Positions 29,118 to 38,348 of a DNA stretch of 64,000 nucleotides are shown here, piece by piece (within the stretch, counting starts at the first letter, position 1; each line of letters starts with the position of its first letter). The notes beneath the pieces were generated by a model, which was not told where the DNA came from, did no database searches, and saw nothing but the letters and a program-made list of their open reading frames with translations. Both the position numbers and the translations under genes were made by a program. The DNA comes from Planctomycetota bacterium (GTDB taxonomy: Bacteria; Planctomycetota; Phycisphaerae; Phycisphaerales; UBA1924): NCBI GenBank assembly GCA_013285505.1, contig CP053450.1, positions 3,208,796 through 3,272,795 on the forward strand, written 5' to 3'.

Positions 29118-29297
29118 TCCCACCCTCCCGCAGCACCGACGTCCACCCTACCAACATTCCGAAGAAACACCTAGAGGCAATCCCCGGCTTCCGGCCATCA
29201 ACCTTAGCATCACCGATTTTTCCATGCAGCCCCGCCGCTCGTGTACGCTGCACCCGCCAGCAAGCTCTCAGCCGAGCCCCCACCGCAGGAGCCCCCC

Positions 29298-30593
29298 ATG
29301 CCCCACCACGCAGACCAGTCGCCGAACATCACGCGTCGCAATTTCATCGCCCAGTCCTCCGCCTTCGCCGCGGCCCCGCTCATTCTGTCAAACCCCGCCT
29401 CCGCCCGACGCGCCGTCGCCAACGAGCAGCTCGGCATCGGCTTCATCGGCATGGGCATCCGCGGCCGCAACGTCCTCAACGGCTACTTCAAAAACAACGC
29501 CCGCGCCCGCGTCCTCGCCGTCTGCGATGTTGACACCGCCCGCCGCGAGCACTTCCAGAACCTCGTCAACGAGCACAACAACAACACCGACTGCGACGCC
29601 TACAACGACTACCGCGACCTCCTCGCCCGGCCCGACATCGACGCCGTCGTCATCACCACCCCCGACCACTGGCACACCCTCCAGTCCATCCACGCCGCCC
29701 AGGCCGGCAAGGACATCTACTGCGAGAAGCCCCTCACCCACTCGCTCGAAGAGTCCCGCGCCATCATCCACGCCGTCCGCGCCCACGGCCGCGTCTTCCA
29801 GACCGGCAGCCAGCAACGCTCCGAATACGACCACAAATTCTGCCAGGCCGTCGAGTACGTCCGCAACGGACGCATCGGCCCCGTCGTCAGCGCAAACGTC
29901 GGCGTCGGCGACGCACCAATCCCCTGCGACCTCCCCGGAGAATCCATCGAACCCGGCCTCGACTGGGACCGCTGGCTCGGACCAGCCCCCTCACGCCCCT
30001 ACCACTCCGACCTCGCCCCCCGCGGCATCATCAACCACTACCCCGCATGGCGTCGCTACGCCGAATACTCCGGCGGCTACTTCGCCGACATGGGCGCACA
30101 CCACTACGACATCGCCCAGTGGGGCATCGACGCCGACGCCTCCGGACCCTTCCAAGTCCTCCCCCCGCTCGACGAAACCTCCATGCGCGGCGCCAAGCTC
30201 CGCTTCGAAAACGGCGCAGAAATCTTCCACGGCGGACCCAACGGCACCACCTTCGTCGGCACCACCGGCATGATCCACGTCGACCGCGGCCGCATCGTCC
30301 CCGTCCCCGGCAACCTTTTCGAAACCCCCATCGCCGAGGACGAACTCCACATCCCCCGCCACACCAACCACGTCGAGAACTGGCTCGACTGCATCCACTC
30401 CCGCGAGAAACCCATCTGCGATGTCGAGATCGGCGCCCGCACCGCCGCGTGCTGCCACCTCGTCAACCTCGCCTACAAACTCCGCCGCAAACTCACCTGG
30501 GACTGGCGCTCCTGGCGCTTCGAGAACGACGACGAAGCCAACACCCTCCTCGACAACCCCCGCCGCACCGGCTACGAACTGCCGCCGGCGTAG
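29298..30593 (+). CDS. Gfo/Idh/MocA-family oxidoreductase with Tat signal
   Basis: Starts at ATG 29298 (GGAG upstream). A twin-arginine signal (TRRNFIAQSSAFAAAPLI) indicates export of the folded cofactor-bound enzyme. The NAD(P)-binding Rossmann motif GIGFIGMGIRGR follows, then VITTPDHWHTLQ, the hallmark GKDIYCEKPLTHSLEES with the catalytic Lys, and a C-terminal alpha/beta substrate domain with GGYFADMGAHHYDIAQW. These enzymes oxidise or reduce sugars, inositols or related compounds; many planctomycete paralogues are secreted like this one and assigned only to the family. Frame intact. Confidence 0.85.
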   Translation: MPHHADQSPNITRRNFIAQSSAFAAAPLILSNPASARRAVANEQLGIGFIGMGIRGRNVLNGYFKNNARARVLAVCDVDTARREHFQNLVNEHNNNTDCDAYNDYRDLLARPDIDAVVITTPDHWHTLQSIHAAQAGKDIYCEKPLTHSLEESRAIIHAVRAHGRVFQTGSQQRSEYDHKFCQAVEYVRNGRIGPVVSANVGVGDAPIPCDLPGESIEPGLDWDRWLGPAPSRPYHSDLAPRGIINHYPAWRRYAEYSGGYFADMGAHHYDIAQWGIDADASGPFQVLPPLDETSMRGAKLRFENGAEIFHGGPNGTTFVGTTGMIHVDRGRIVPVPGNLFETPIAEDELHIPRHTNHVENWLDCIHSREKPICDVEIGARTAACCHLVNLAYKLRRKLTWDWRSWRFENDDEANTLLDNPRRTGYELPPA

Positions 30594-30611
30594 TCAAGAA
30601 CTCTCGCGCAA

Positions 30612-30636
30612 GAGCCCCAAGCGTCAGCGCCGGGCC
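30612..30636 (+). repeat. Direct repeat copy 1 (25 bp)
   Basis: Starts GAGCCCCAAGCGTCAGCG and ends CCGGGCC; a second copy with one mismatch lies at 30644. A related AGCG-rich family recurs at 32455 and 33501. Confidence 0.75.
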
Positions 30637-30643
30637 ACCTTTC

Positions 30644-30668
30644 GAGCCCCAAGCGTTAGCGCCGGGCC
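30644..30668 (+). repeat. Direct repeat copy 2 (25 bp)
   Basis: Same sequence as the copy at 30612 with C to T at one position, seven bases after it. It lies in the 144-bp gap between two genes, so it is not coding. Confidence 0.75.
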
Positions 30669-30737
30669 GCCCTGGAAATCCCCCGATCGCGAAGGGGGCA
30701 TGCGCGCCCACACCCCCACCCCACCTACCCTCCGCGC

Positions 30738-32436
30738 ATGACCACCTACACCCTCCCCAAATCCCACACCCCCTCCCCCGTCCCCCCGCACCGCCGTCAT
30801 CATCGCCTCCGGAGACTCACGCCTCTCCGCCAACGCCCTCTGCTGGCCAACCCAGCAGAAGGTCGAGGCCGACGCCCGCGACGCCCTCGCCGCCTGCGGC
30901 TTCTCCTCCCTCCGAGGCTCCCCCGAACGCCACTCCGACGCCGAACCCCACGGCTTCATCTTCAGCCAGTCCCACGGCCGCGACGTCTTCGCAAACATCC
31001 ACCCCGACGCACCCCTCGTCGTCGTCGAGAGCGTCTGGCAATACTCCATGCACGTCCTCCCCGGCCTCGTCCGCCACCGCGGCCCCGTCCTCATCCTCGC
31101 CAACTGGTCCGGACAATGGCCCGGTCTCGTCGGCGCCCTCAACCTCCGCGGCTCACTCACCAAAGCCGGCCGCCCCCACTCCCTCCTCTGGGGCACCGAC
31201 TTCACCGAACCCGCCTTCCGCGCCAAACTCAAACAATGGTGCGACACCGGCACCATCACCCACGACCTCTCCCACACCTCCCCCCTCAACCCCGACACCC
31301 TCCCCACACCCGAGCGCGACCTCGGCCGCGCCCTCGCCGCCGAACTCACACACCGCCCCGCCATCCTCGGCGTCTTCGACGAGGGCTGCATGGGCATGTT
31401 CAACGCCATCATCCCCGACCACCTCCTCCACCCCACCGGTGCCTTCAAAGAACGCCTCAGCCAGGCCACCCTCTTCGCCCACATGCAGCGCGTCCCCGAG
31501 CCCGAAGCCCGCGCCGTCTACGACTGGCTCCTCTCCCGCGGCATGACATTCGACATCGGCCAGCAGGACGACCAGCTCACCGAGCCCCAGATCATCGAGC
31601 AGTGCAAGATGTACATCGCCGCCCTGCGCCTCGCCGACGCCCACGGCTGCGACGCCATCGGCATCCAATACCAGCTCGGCCTCACCGAGCTCACCGTCGC
31701 CAGCGACCTCGTCGAGGGCCTCCTCAACTGCTCCGACCGCCCCCCGGTCCGCGCCACCTCCGGCCCGCGCGCCGGCCAGGTCATCCTCGACGGCCGCCCC
31801 CTCCCCCACTTCAACGAAGTCGACGAGTGCGCCGGCCTCGACGCCCTCATCACCGACCGCGTCTGGCGCGCCATGCACCTCACCCCCGACAACACCCTCC
31901 ACGACATCCGCTGGTCCGACACCGACCACTCCAACACCACCCACCCCGCCGACCACCCCTACTGGAACGACGACCAGATCTTCGTCTTCGAGATCTCCGG
32001 CGCAGTCCCCCCATCCCACTTCGCCAACAGCTACGCCGACGCCACCGGCTACCGCCAGCCCGCCATGTACTTCGCCCCCGGCGGCTCCGGCATCCGCGGC
32101 ATGAGCAAACCCGGCCACGTCGTCTGGTCCCGCATCTACGTCGAGGGCACCGCCGACCACGGCCGCGGCTCACTCCACATGGACATCGGCCGCGCCACCG
32201 CCGTCGCCCTCCCCGACACCGAGATGCAACGCCGCTGGGACTCCACCACCAAACAGTGGCCCATCATGAACGCCATCCTCCACAACGTCACCCGCGACCA
32301 GCTCATGGCCAAACACCAGTCCAACCACATCCAGGTCGTCTACGCCCCCGACGCCCCCACCGCCGACAACGCCCTCGCCGCCAAAGCCGCCATGGCCCAC
32401 GCCATGGGCATCCAGGTCCACCGCTGCGGCACCTAA
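30738..32436 (+). CDS. L-fucose/L-arabinose isomerase-like protein (apparent frameshift)
   Basis: About 566 residues. The central part resembles sugar isomerases of the fucose isomerase fold: HRPAILGVFDEGCMGMFNAIIPD, FDIGQQDDQLTEPQIIEQCKMYIAALRLADAHGCDAIGIQYQLGL, and late HVVWSRIYVEGTADHGRGSL. Such enzymes interconvert aldoses and ketoses with a divalent metal bound by Glu, Asp and His. The N-terminus begins MTTYTLPKSHTPSP and the frame changes near 30787; restoring one GC (CCGCAC to CCGCGCAC) gives VPPRTAVIIASGDSRLSANAL. The family call is moderate: overall pattern matches, metal ligands were not proved. It follows the oxidoreductase, so both could act on one sugar. Confidence 0.6.
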
Positions 32437-32842
32437 AATAGAGCCCGCCCCACCAGAGCCCGACGCGCAAGCGAGGAGCCTTTTGAACGCGAAGGGAACG
32501 ACGGGGAGGTAGAGGGGGGCTTTGTGCCACGGGTGGCTTTGCACCCGTGCGGCGGATCGTGCTTCGCCCTATCGGGACGAAGCACGGCACCGTGCCACGG
32601 AGGAAACGCAGAAGACACCAAGAAAAGAGGCCCAACGCGCAAGCGTGGGCTTGGGCGGCGTAGCCGGAGGCGTGGGTTCGGGTGGGAGGCAGAAGAGGAA
32701 TTTGTGCCACGGGTGGCTCGCCCACCCGTGCCGCCGTGCATTCACACACCCCCGCACCACGGGCGGCGCAAATGGGATCAACCACACCGCCCGCCGACTG
32801 AAAGACCCCCAATCCACGGCCTCGCCTTCGCACTACTCTCAA
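32437..32842. repeat. Repeat-rich non-coding region
   Basis: Holds two copies of a palindromic repeat beginning GTGCCACGGGTGGCT (32524-32550, 32704-32730), whose arms CACGGGTGG and CCACCCGTG can pair. It also holds copies of the AGAGCCCGA...AAGCGAGGAGCC element (32455-32484), which recurs at 33501-33527. No gene is seen. Confidence 0.7.
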
Positions 32843-33373
32843 TCACGATTCCGCCGATCCGATGTGTATGCACAACTCATCGAACCGCGACAGCTCCGAC
32901 AAGCGATCTCTGCCCACGCGGAAGTGCTCTCGACACAAGTGCGCATCCCGCTCACCTATCAACTGATGCTGCTGAAGCAGCAGTGCAATGCACCGCTCTG
33001 CGAGCGCGCGGTCATAGTGCCCATCCGGCCGCTCTTTGTACAGAGTGACGATTTCGATACACGAAGGGATGTGTTCCGGAACGCACTTGAGCGACATCAC
33101 GAAGTAGGACATTCCAGCGTTGCCCATAGCCAAATCTGGCTCAGACAATCTCGCGATCTGACCCATGCACCAGAGAGCGTCCGCACGCCGAGAATTCTCT
33201 TCTTCAAGATCGGCCGCAATCAAGGCCAACTCCGCATAGCCCTCCAATGACATACCGGAGTCTCGAAGCAAATCGTGGTGGGTGTCTTGCACTTTACGCT
33301 TCCCATCCGATGACGATGCACATTTCGCGACGCACCGTGTAACGCACTTCGCATCTGGAAACGGCACCGCCAA
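32843..33373 (-). CDS. Hypothetical alpha-helical protein, lower GC
   Basis: 176 residues, no signal peptide or TM helix, Cys-rich (about nine Cys) and helical, with TPR-like spacing in LALIAADLEEENSRRADALWCMGQIARL and HYDRALAERCIALLLQQHQLIGE. Not recognised. Base composition and codon use are visibly less GC-biased than in the flanking genes, and it is bracketed by repeats, which points to recent acquisition. The start is uncertain; an internal ATG (SGMSLEGYAEL) would give a shorter protein that begins at the helical part. Confidence 0.55.
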   Translation of the reverse strand: MAVPFPDAKCVTRCVAKCASSSDGKRKVQDTHHDLLRDSGMSLEGYAELALIAADLEEENSRRADALWCMGQIARLSEPDLAMGNAGMSYFVMSLKCVPEHIPSCIEIVTLYKERPDGHYDRALAERCIALLLQQHQLIGERDAHLCREHFRVGRDRLSELSRFDELCIHIGSAES

Positions 33374-33500
33374 CTGTCACGATGCCGCCGCCCGCGACCG
33401 ACGAGCGACCCGGCGAATAGGTTCCGGAAGAGTACTGCATGAGTGTTGCTTCGACAGTTGCCCGCGATACTCGGAGCGTTACCACTGGCGACTCACCCAC

Positions 33501-33527
33501 AGAGCCCGAAGCGCAAGCGAGGAGCCT
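33501..33527 (+). repeat. Copy of the AGAGCCCGA repeat
   Basis: Matches the element at 32455 almost exactly (AGAGCCCGAAGCGCAAGCGA followed by GGAGCC). It lies in the 238-bp gap between two minus-strand genes. Confidence 0.6.
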
Positions 33528-33611
33528 TCAGTGCACTCAAAACGCACCAACGCAGAGGCACCATGCCGAGAGGGTCACCGACGCAGTAGTCCCATTCACG
33601 GCCACTCACCC

Positions 33612-35081
33612 CTACCGACATAACCGGCCATACAACGCCATCGCTTCTTCACGAATGTCCTCTGTGGCACCGCGATCCGCCACAGCCTGGAGTGCGTGGC
33701 ACACATCCTGTTCTAGCGTGGCGGCATACAACGCCACCACCTCGAGTGCTCGTCCTTGTACCAAAGCACTCTGCGATTCTTCCAGTGCTTCAACAGCGAA
33801 TACCAGAGCGTCCCGGCCCGCGATACTGACGATCGCTTCAAACGCGGCGATTTCTCCGTACACCGCATCCCCTACAGCGAATCGGCCTTCACGGAAGTTT
33901 CGCACCAACTCAGGTATCGCGGCTGTTGCGATCGTGCCAAGACCCCCGAGCGCCTGCATCGCACTGTGCCGCACCTCCAGATCGTCATTCTGAAGCTGCG
34001 TAAGCAGACCTGCAAGAGCTGGCTCCGCTCTCGGCCCCGCATCCGCGAGTATCCTGTGATAGAGGACAAGTTCTTGAGAGCGCTCCCACTCAACATCGAC
34101 GAGCCTCTGCAATGTTCCGTCGTCGACATAGGTCAACCGCCGCAAGGCTCGCAACCCATCGAGTTTGTCACGAGACTCTTGAATCGCCGTGAGGATACCA
34201 GGACCCAGCCGCGTATCGATCGCGTGGAGCCGCGCCGGATTCCCCAGCCAATAGACGGCGCTCTGTCGCTCACTCTGCACCGCAAGCGACTGCCCAAAGA
34301 CGACCATGGCCCGGGGGTCTTGGCCAAACGCCCACAACATGTGTGCAGCACCAAGCCGGATCTCTGGCATCGGATCTTGCAGGAAGTCGTCCCGACGTTC
34401 AAGCGTGAGTATGTCACGCCAACGCTGGGAGGAATGCGAATGCAACTTGAACAACGCACCAAGGAGGTACGCTCTATCCTGCGACGAACCGCGTTCAATC
34501 TCCCGGCCGAACGCTTCGACGACGACCTCTGCTGTGATGTCGTCTACAAGTGATTCGATCGCGCTGACGTACATCGACGGTGACGTTGGCGGCGACATCG
34601 CAACATGCAGACACAACGCAGTGAACCGCGATTCTCTCGGCTTCGGTGACAAGAACGCCGGCAGCCGCGAATGACCGCTCGTGTATCGCCGCCGATACTC
34701 GTCGAAGGCGAGTTCGCTGTCTGCGTACTTTGCGAGTGCAACGAGCGCACTGTTCGGAAGACTGCCTCCCCAGCCGCCCGCCCGATACCAGACGCCACCT
34801 ATCACACTGCCGGACAGAGCGACCGCGATCAGGCCGACAACGACCGGACGCACGACAGTCGTTCCGAGACGCGATCCTTCAAACAGCACACCACACTCGG
34901 GACACCGCTCGACACCGGGCGGCCTGGGATAACTGCACGACGAGCACACGTTCCCACACGCACGCCGGTTCTTCATGCATCGACGACATCCGATGACAAG
35001 GGACGCCGAGCCGACGAGAGCGACGAATAGGAGAAATAGCCAATACGCTGCTGCCATGCGAAACACGCTCTTTCGCCACAC
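33612..35081 (-). CDS. Membrane protein with zinc ribbon and HEAT-like repeats
   Basis: 489 residues. Order: TM helix near the N-terminus (AAAYWLFLLFVALVGSASLVIG), a zinc-ribbon-like block CSSCSYPRPPGVERCPECG (CxxC...CxxC), a second TM helix (VVRPVVVGLIAVALSGSVIGGVW), then a long helical region of HEAT-like repeats (RLGAAHMLWAFGQDP, EVRHSAMQALGGLGTIATAAIPELV, ALEVVALYAATL). The CxxC-between-helices design recurs in planctomycete membrane proteins of unknown role. The start is GTG 35081 or ATG 35057. Lower GC than its neighbours, like the gene before it, and flanked by repeats. Confidence 0.65.
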   Translation of the reverse strand: MWRKSVFRMAAAYWLFLLFVALVGSASLVIGCRRCMKNRRACGNVCSSCSYPRPPGVERCPECGVLFEGSRLGTTVVRPVVVGLIAVALSGSVIGGVWYRAGGWGGSLPNSALVALAKYADSELAFDEYRRRYTSGHSRLPAFLSPKPRESRFTALCLHVAMSPPTSPSMYVSAIESLVDDITAEVVVEAFGREIERGSSQDRAYLLGALFKLHSHSSQRWRDILTLERRDDFLQDPMPEIRLGAAHMLWAFGQDPRAMVVFGQSLAVQSERQSAVYWLGNPARLHAIDTRLGPGILTAIQESRDKLDGLRALRRLTYVDDGTLQRLVDVEWERSQELVLYHRILADAGPRAEPALAGLLTQLQNDDLEVRHSAMQALGGLGTIATAAIPELVRNFREGRFAVGDAVYGEIAAFEAIVSIAGRDALVFAVEALEESQSALVQGRALEVVALYAATLEQDVCHALQAVADRGATEDIREEAMALYGRLCR

Positions 35082-35576
35082 CGATCTCGATGCCCACCGG
35101 CAACTTCCGAGTGTACCTTAAGCCCATTGAGAGGGGGAGGCGACCGAATCTAATCGCTCGGTGGATGGTCCGATGCTACCGCCGAGCGCCATCACTCGCG
35201 GCCGCCGCTCACCCGTTCACGACACCCCACCACCCGCGCATCGCCGCAGCCCACCCGAGCCCCCCACCCCCGTGCCACGGGCAACTCGCCCGCCCGCGCC
35301 CCCCTGTGCCACGGGTGGCTCGTCCACCCGTGCTCCTTCTGTGCCACGGGTGCCTCCGCACCCGCGCCCCCGCACACACAACTCCACACCCGCCCAACCA
35401 CACACCCCGACCACCACCCCAAACCCACCCCGCCACACCCCAGGCCGACTGCCCAAAAAAACTACCCCCAACATCCACAAGCGCGCGCAACATCATGCAA
35501 CTCCCCCCCAGATCCCTTGCCCTCCCCCACCCAAAGACAAAAATACAGCAGACACCACACACGGGAGGGGACCCCC
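35082..35576. repeat. Repeat-bearing intergenic region
   Basis: Contains three more copies of the GTGCCACGGGTGGCT palindromic family: about 35272-35300, 35306-35333 and 35341-35368, arranged head to tail. The rest is C-rich with no plausible gene. The first part must carry the promoter of the minus-strand zinc-ribbon gene; no clear boxes were seen. Confidence 0.7.
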
Positions 35577-36124
35577 ATGCACACCAACCGCATCACCGAC
35601 CTGATCGAACGCTCCGTGCCCAACGACCAACCCCACACGCCCAGCGCCTCCCCCCTCATGCCCAATGCCTCATGCCCAGCGACTGATGCCCCACACCCCC
35701 CCACCACCGACCTCAACACCCTCCTCACCGACTACCACCGCGCCGACCTCACCCTCCCCGATCTCGCAGCACTCCACGACATCACCATCACCCAACTCCT
35801 CGACATCCTCGACTCACCCCACATCACCGCCATCCTCGACCGCCTCACCCACCACGCCAACCTCCAATCCCAACGCATCGCCGCCGCAGCACGCCCCCTC
35901 GCCCTCGACCGCCTCCGCCACCTCACCACACACGACCCCGCCGACTCCCGCCCGCTCTCCCCCGCGCTCGAAGCCCGCCACCGCGAGATCACCCGCAAAG
36001 CCGCAGCCCAACTCCTCCGACACACTCCGCAGCCAACCACCGACCGCTCGCCGCGCCGGCGGAGAAAACCCGACACCACCGGCGACGACGGCCCCGCCAC
36101 CCCCATCGCCCATACCATGCCCCG
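35577..36124 (+). CDS. Small helical hypothetical protein, C-terminus undefined
   Basis: ATG 35577 follows GGGAGGGG. The first 150 residues look natural: DLNTLLTDYHRADLTLPDLAALHDITITQLLDIL resembles a homeodomain-like HTH, followed by a helical segment (RIAAAARPLALDRLRHL). No in-frame stop occurs until 37076, inside the hutG gene, so the true end is probably just before ATG 36125 with a sequence error hiding it. The end given here is the start of the next gene, not an observed stop. Possible small DNA-binding protein. Confidence 0.4.
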
Positions 36125-37076
36125 ATGCCCACCGAACGACCAATCCCGCACACCTACCCGCCCGACTGGCCCAAGGGCGCGCTCGCGTCCGACACCGGTC
36201 GCTTCGCCGACAACATCACCCTCGACCTGCCCGACAGCCCCCGTGCCGACTGCCCCGTCGCCCTCCTCGGCATACCCGACGATGTCGGTATCGCCCTCAA
36301 CCGAGGCCGCCCGGGCGCAGCCCACGGACCCCGCGCCTTCCGCGACGCCCTCGCCCGCTACGCCGCCGCCCAACCCGCCAGCTTCGACTGGCCCCGCGTC
36401 TACGACGCCGGCGATGTCATCCCCGCAGACCCCGACGACAACGACCTCGTCGGCACCATGCGCACCACCCACGCCCGCGTCACCGCCGCCACCGCCGCGC
36501 TCCACGAACGGGGCTTTCTCCCCGTCCTCATCGGCGGCGGCCACGACCTCACCCTCCCCTTCGTCCGCGCCCCTCGCCGAACGCTCCTCCAACATCCGCG
36601 GCGTCTATTTCGACCCCCACCTCGACGTCCGACCCGAGCCCGGCAGCGGCATGCCCTTCCGCGCACTCCTCGAGATGCCCTCCGTCAAAAGCATCCACAA
36701 CTTCGGCTTCTCCGAACTCGCCAACTCCCGCGAGCACCTCGAGTGGTTCCTCGCCAGCGGCGGCCAGCTCGGCGAAGACATCGACATCGACAACATCCTC
36801 GACGACTCCGACCCCAACCAGCCCGACCTCTTCGTCAGCCTCGACCTCGACGTCATCGACATGGCCTTCGCCCCCGGAGTCAGCGCAATGAACCCCGCCG
36901 GATGGACCTCCCGCCACGCCGAGGCCGCCGTCTTCGCCGCAGGGATGAGCAACCGCGTCCGCTGCTTCGACATCATGGAACTCTGCCCCCCCCACGACAT
37001 CAACGCCCGAACCGCCCGGCTCGCCGCCCACCTCTTCCTCACCTTCCTCCGAGGCTTCACGGAACGAGACTCGTGA
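36125..37076 (+). CDS. hutG: Formimidoylglutamase/arginase-family hydrolase (apparent frameshift)
   Basis: Ureohydrolase fold with binuclear Mn site: GGGHD (first His), DPHLDVR (DxHxD pair) and SLDLDVIDMAFAPGVSAMNPAGW (DxDxxD), all in order. The last motif is of the formimidoylglutamase/agmatinase type. The frame breaks near 36571; removing one C from GCGCCCC gives FVRALAERSSNIRGVYFDPHLD. Its stop overlaps the GTG of hutI (GTGA), so it most likely performs the last histidine-degradation step, hydrolysing N-formimidoyl-glutamate to glutamate and formamide. Arginase or agmatinase activity is less likely given this partner. Confidence 0.75.
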
Positions 37077-38348
37077 GCCTGCTGATCCACAACGCCCGGA
37101 TTCTCACCCTCGCCGGCGACCCCGCCTCCCCCCGCGGCAACACCACCGGCGACCTCGCCACCATCGACCAAGGCTGGGTCCGTGTGGAAGGCGACACCAT
37201 CGCCCAACTCGGCGCCGGAGCCCCCCCGACAGGCCGGGCCGACACCACAATCGACGCCCGCGGCCGCGTCCTCATGCCCGCCTTCACCGACTGCCACACC
37301 CACCTCTGCTGGGCCGGCCAACGCCTCGACGAATGGGAACGCAAACTCGCCGGCGCAACCTACCTCGAGATCCTCGAATCCGGCGGCGGCATCCTCTCCA
37401 CAGTCCGCGCAGTGCGTGCCGCGAGCCAGCACGAGCTGACCGACCACCTGACCGAACGCCTCGCGTGGCTCCTCCGCGAGGGCACCACCACCGTCGAGAT
37501 CAAGAGCGGCTACGGGCTCGACACCGAGACCGAACTCAAGATGCTCCGCGCGATCAGTGCCGCGGCGGAGGGCTGGGCGGGAACGGTCGTCCCCACCGCC
37601 TGCATCGGCCACGCGATCGACCCGGACGCCACGACCGACGCCGACCGGGGCGCGTTCGTGCGCCGGACCATCGACCAGACCCTGCCCGCGGTCACCGCCG
37701 AGTTCCCCGGCATCGCGATCGACGCCTACTGCGAGCGCGGGCGCGTGGAGTGTGGCCGAGTGCGTCGAACTGTTCGACCGGGCACAGCACGCCGGCCACC
37801 CGGTGCGGGTCCACGCCGACCAGTTCAACCCGCTGGGCCTGGTGCCCGAGGCGGTCGCGCGGGGGTACCGGTCGGTCGACCATCTCGAAGCCACGACGCC
37901 CGACGACCTCCACGCCCTCGCAGCCTCAGACACGTTCGGCGTCGTGTTGCCCTGCGCGGGGTTCCACACCGACGGGCGGTACGGCGACGGCCGGGCCTTC
38001 CTCGACGCGGGCGGGCGGCTCGCCATCGCGACCAACACCAACCCGGGCAGCGCGCCCTGCCAGTCGATGCCCATGGCCATCGCCCTCGCGGCACGCCACA
38101 ACGGGCTCACGCCCGCCGAGGCCATCGCCTGCGCTACGGCGACGCCCGCGGCGTTGCTCGGCCTGACCGATCGCGGCCGGATCGAGCCGGGGTGCCGGGC
38201 CGACCTCGTGCTGCTGCGGCACACCGACGAGCGCGCGCTGGCGTTCGAGTTCGGCGGCGACCCGACAGACCTGGTGGTCTGCGGCGGCCAGATGATCAAG
38301 ATGCTCAAGACGGTCAAGGAAGTCGGAACGATCAACCAAGCGGACTGA
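37073..38348 (+). CDS. hutI: Imidazolonepropionase (apparent frameshift)
   Basis: Amidohydrolase-superfamily enzyme that opens 4-imidazolone-5-propanoate to N-formimidoyl-glutamate, the step before HutG. Visible: metal-binding PAFTDCHTHLCWAG, EWERKLAGATYLEI, EIKSGYGLDTETELKML, CIGHA, VRVHADQFN (metal His), SVDHLEAT, and ATNTNPGSAPCQSMPMAIALAAR with the catalytic Asn/Asp region of HutI. The frame breaks near 37741; removing one G from CGGGCGCG gives DAYCERGAWSVAECVELF. GTG start at 37073 coupled to hutG. hutH and hutU are not in the window. Codon third positions drift from C-rich to G-rich along this gene. Confidence 0.9.

Noticed and set aside
32437..35576. CRISPR array from the repeated GTGCCACGGG elements
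   Set aside because: Copies are irregularly spaced, diverge within the repeat, are themselves palindromic, and no cas gene is present.
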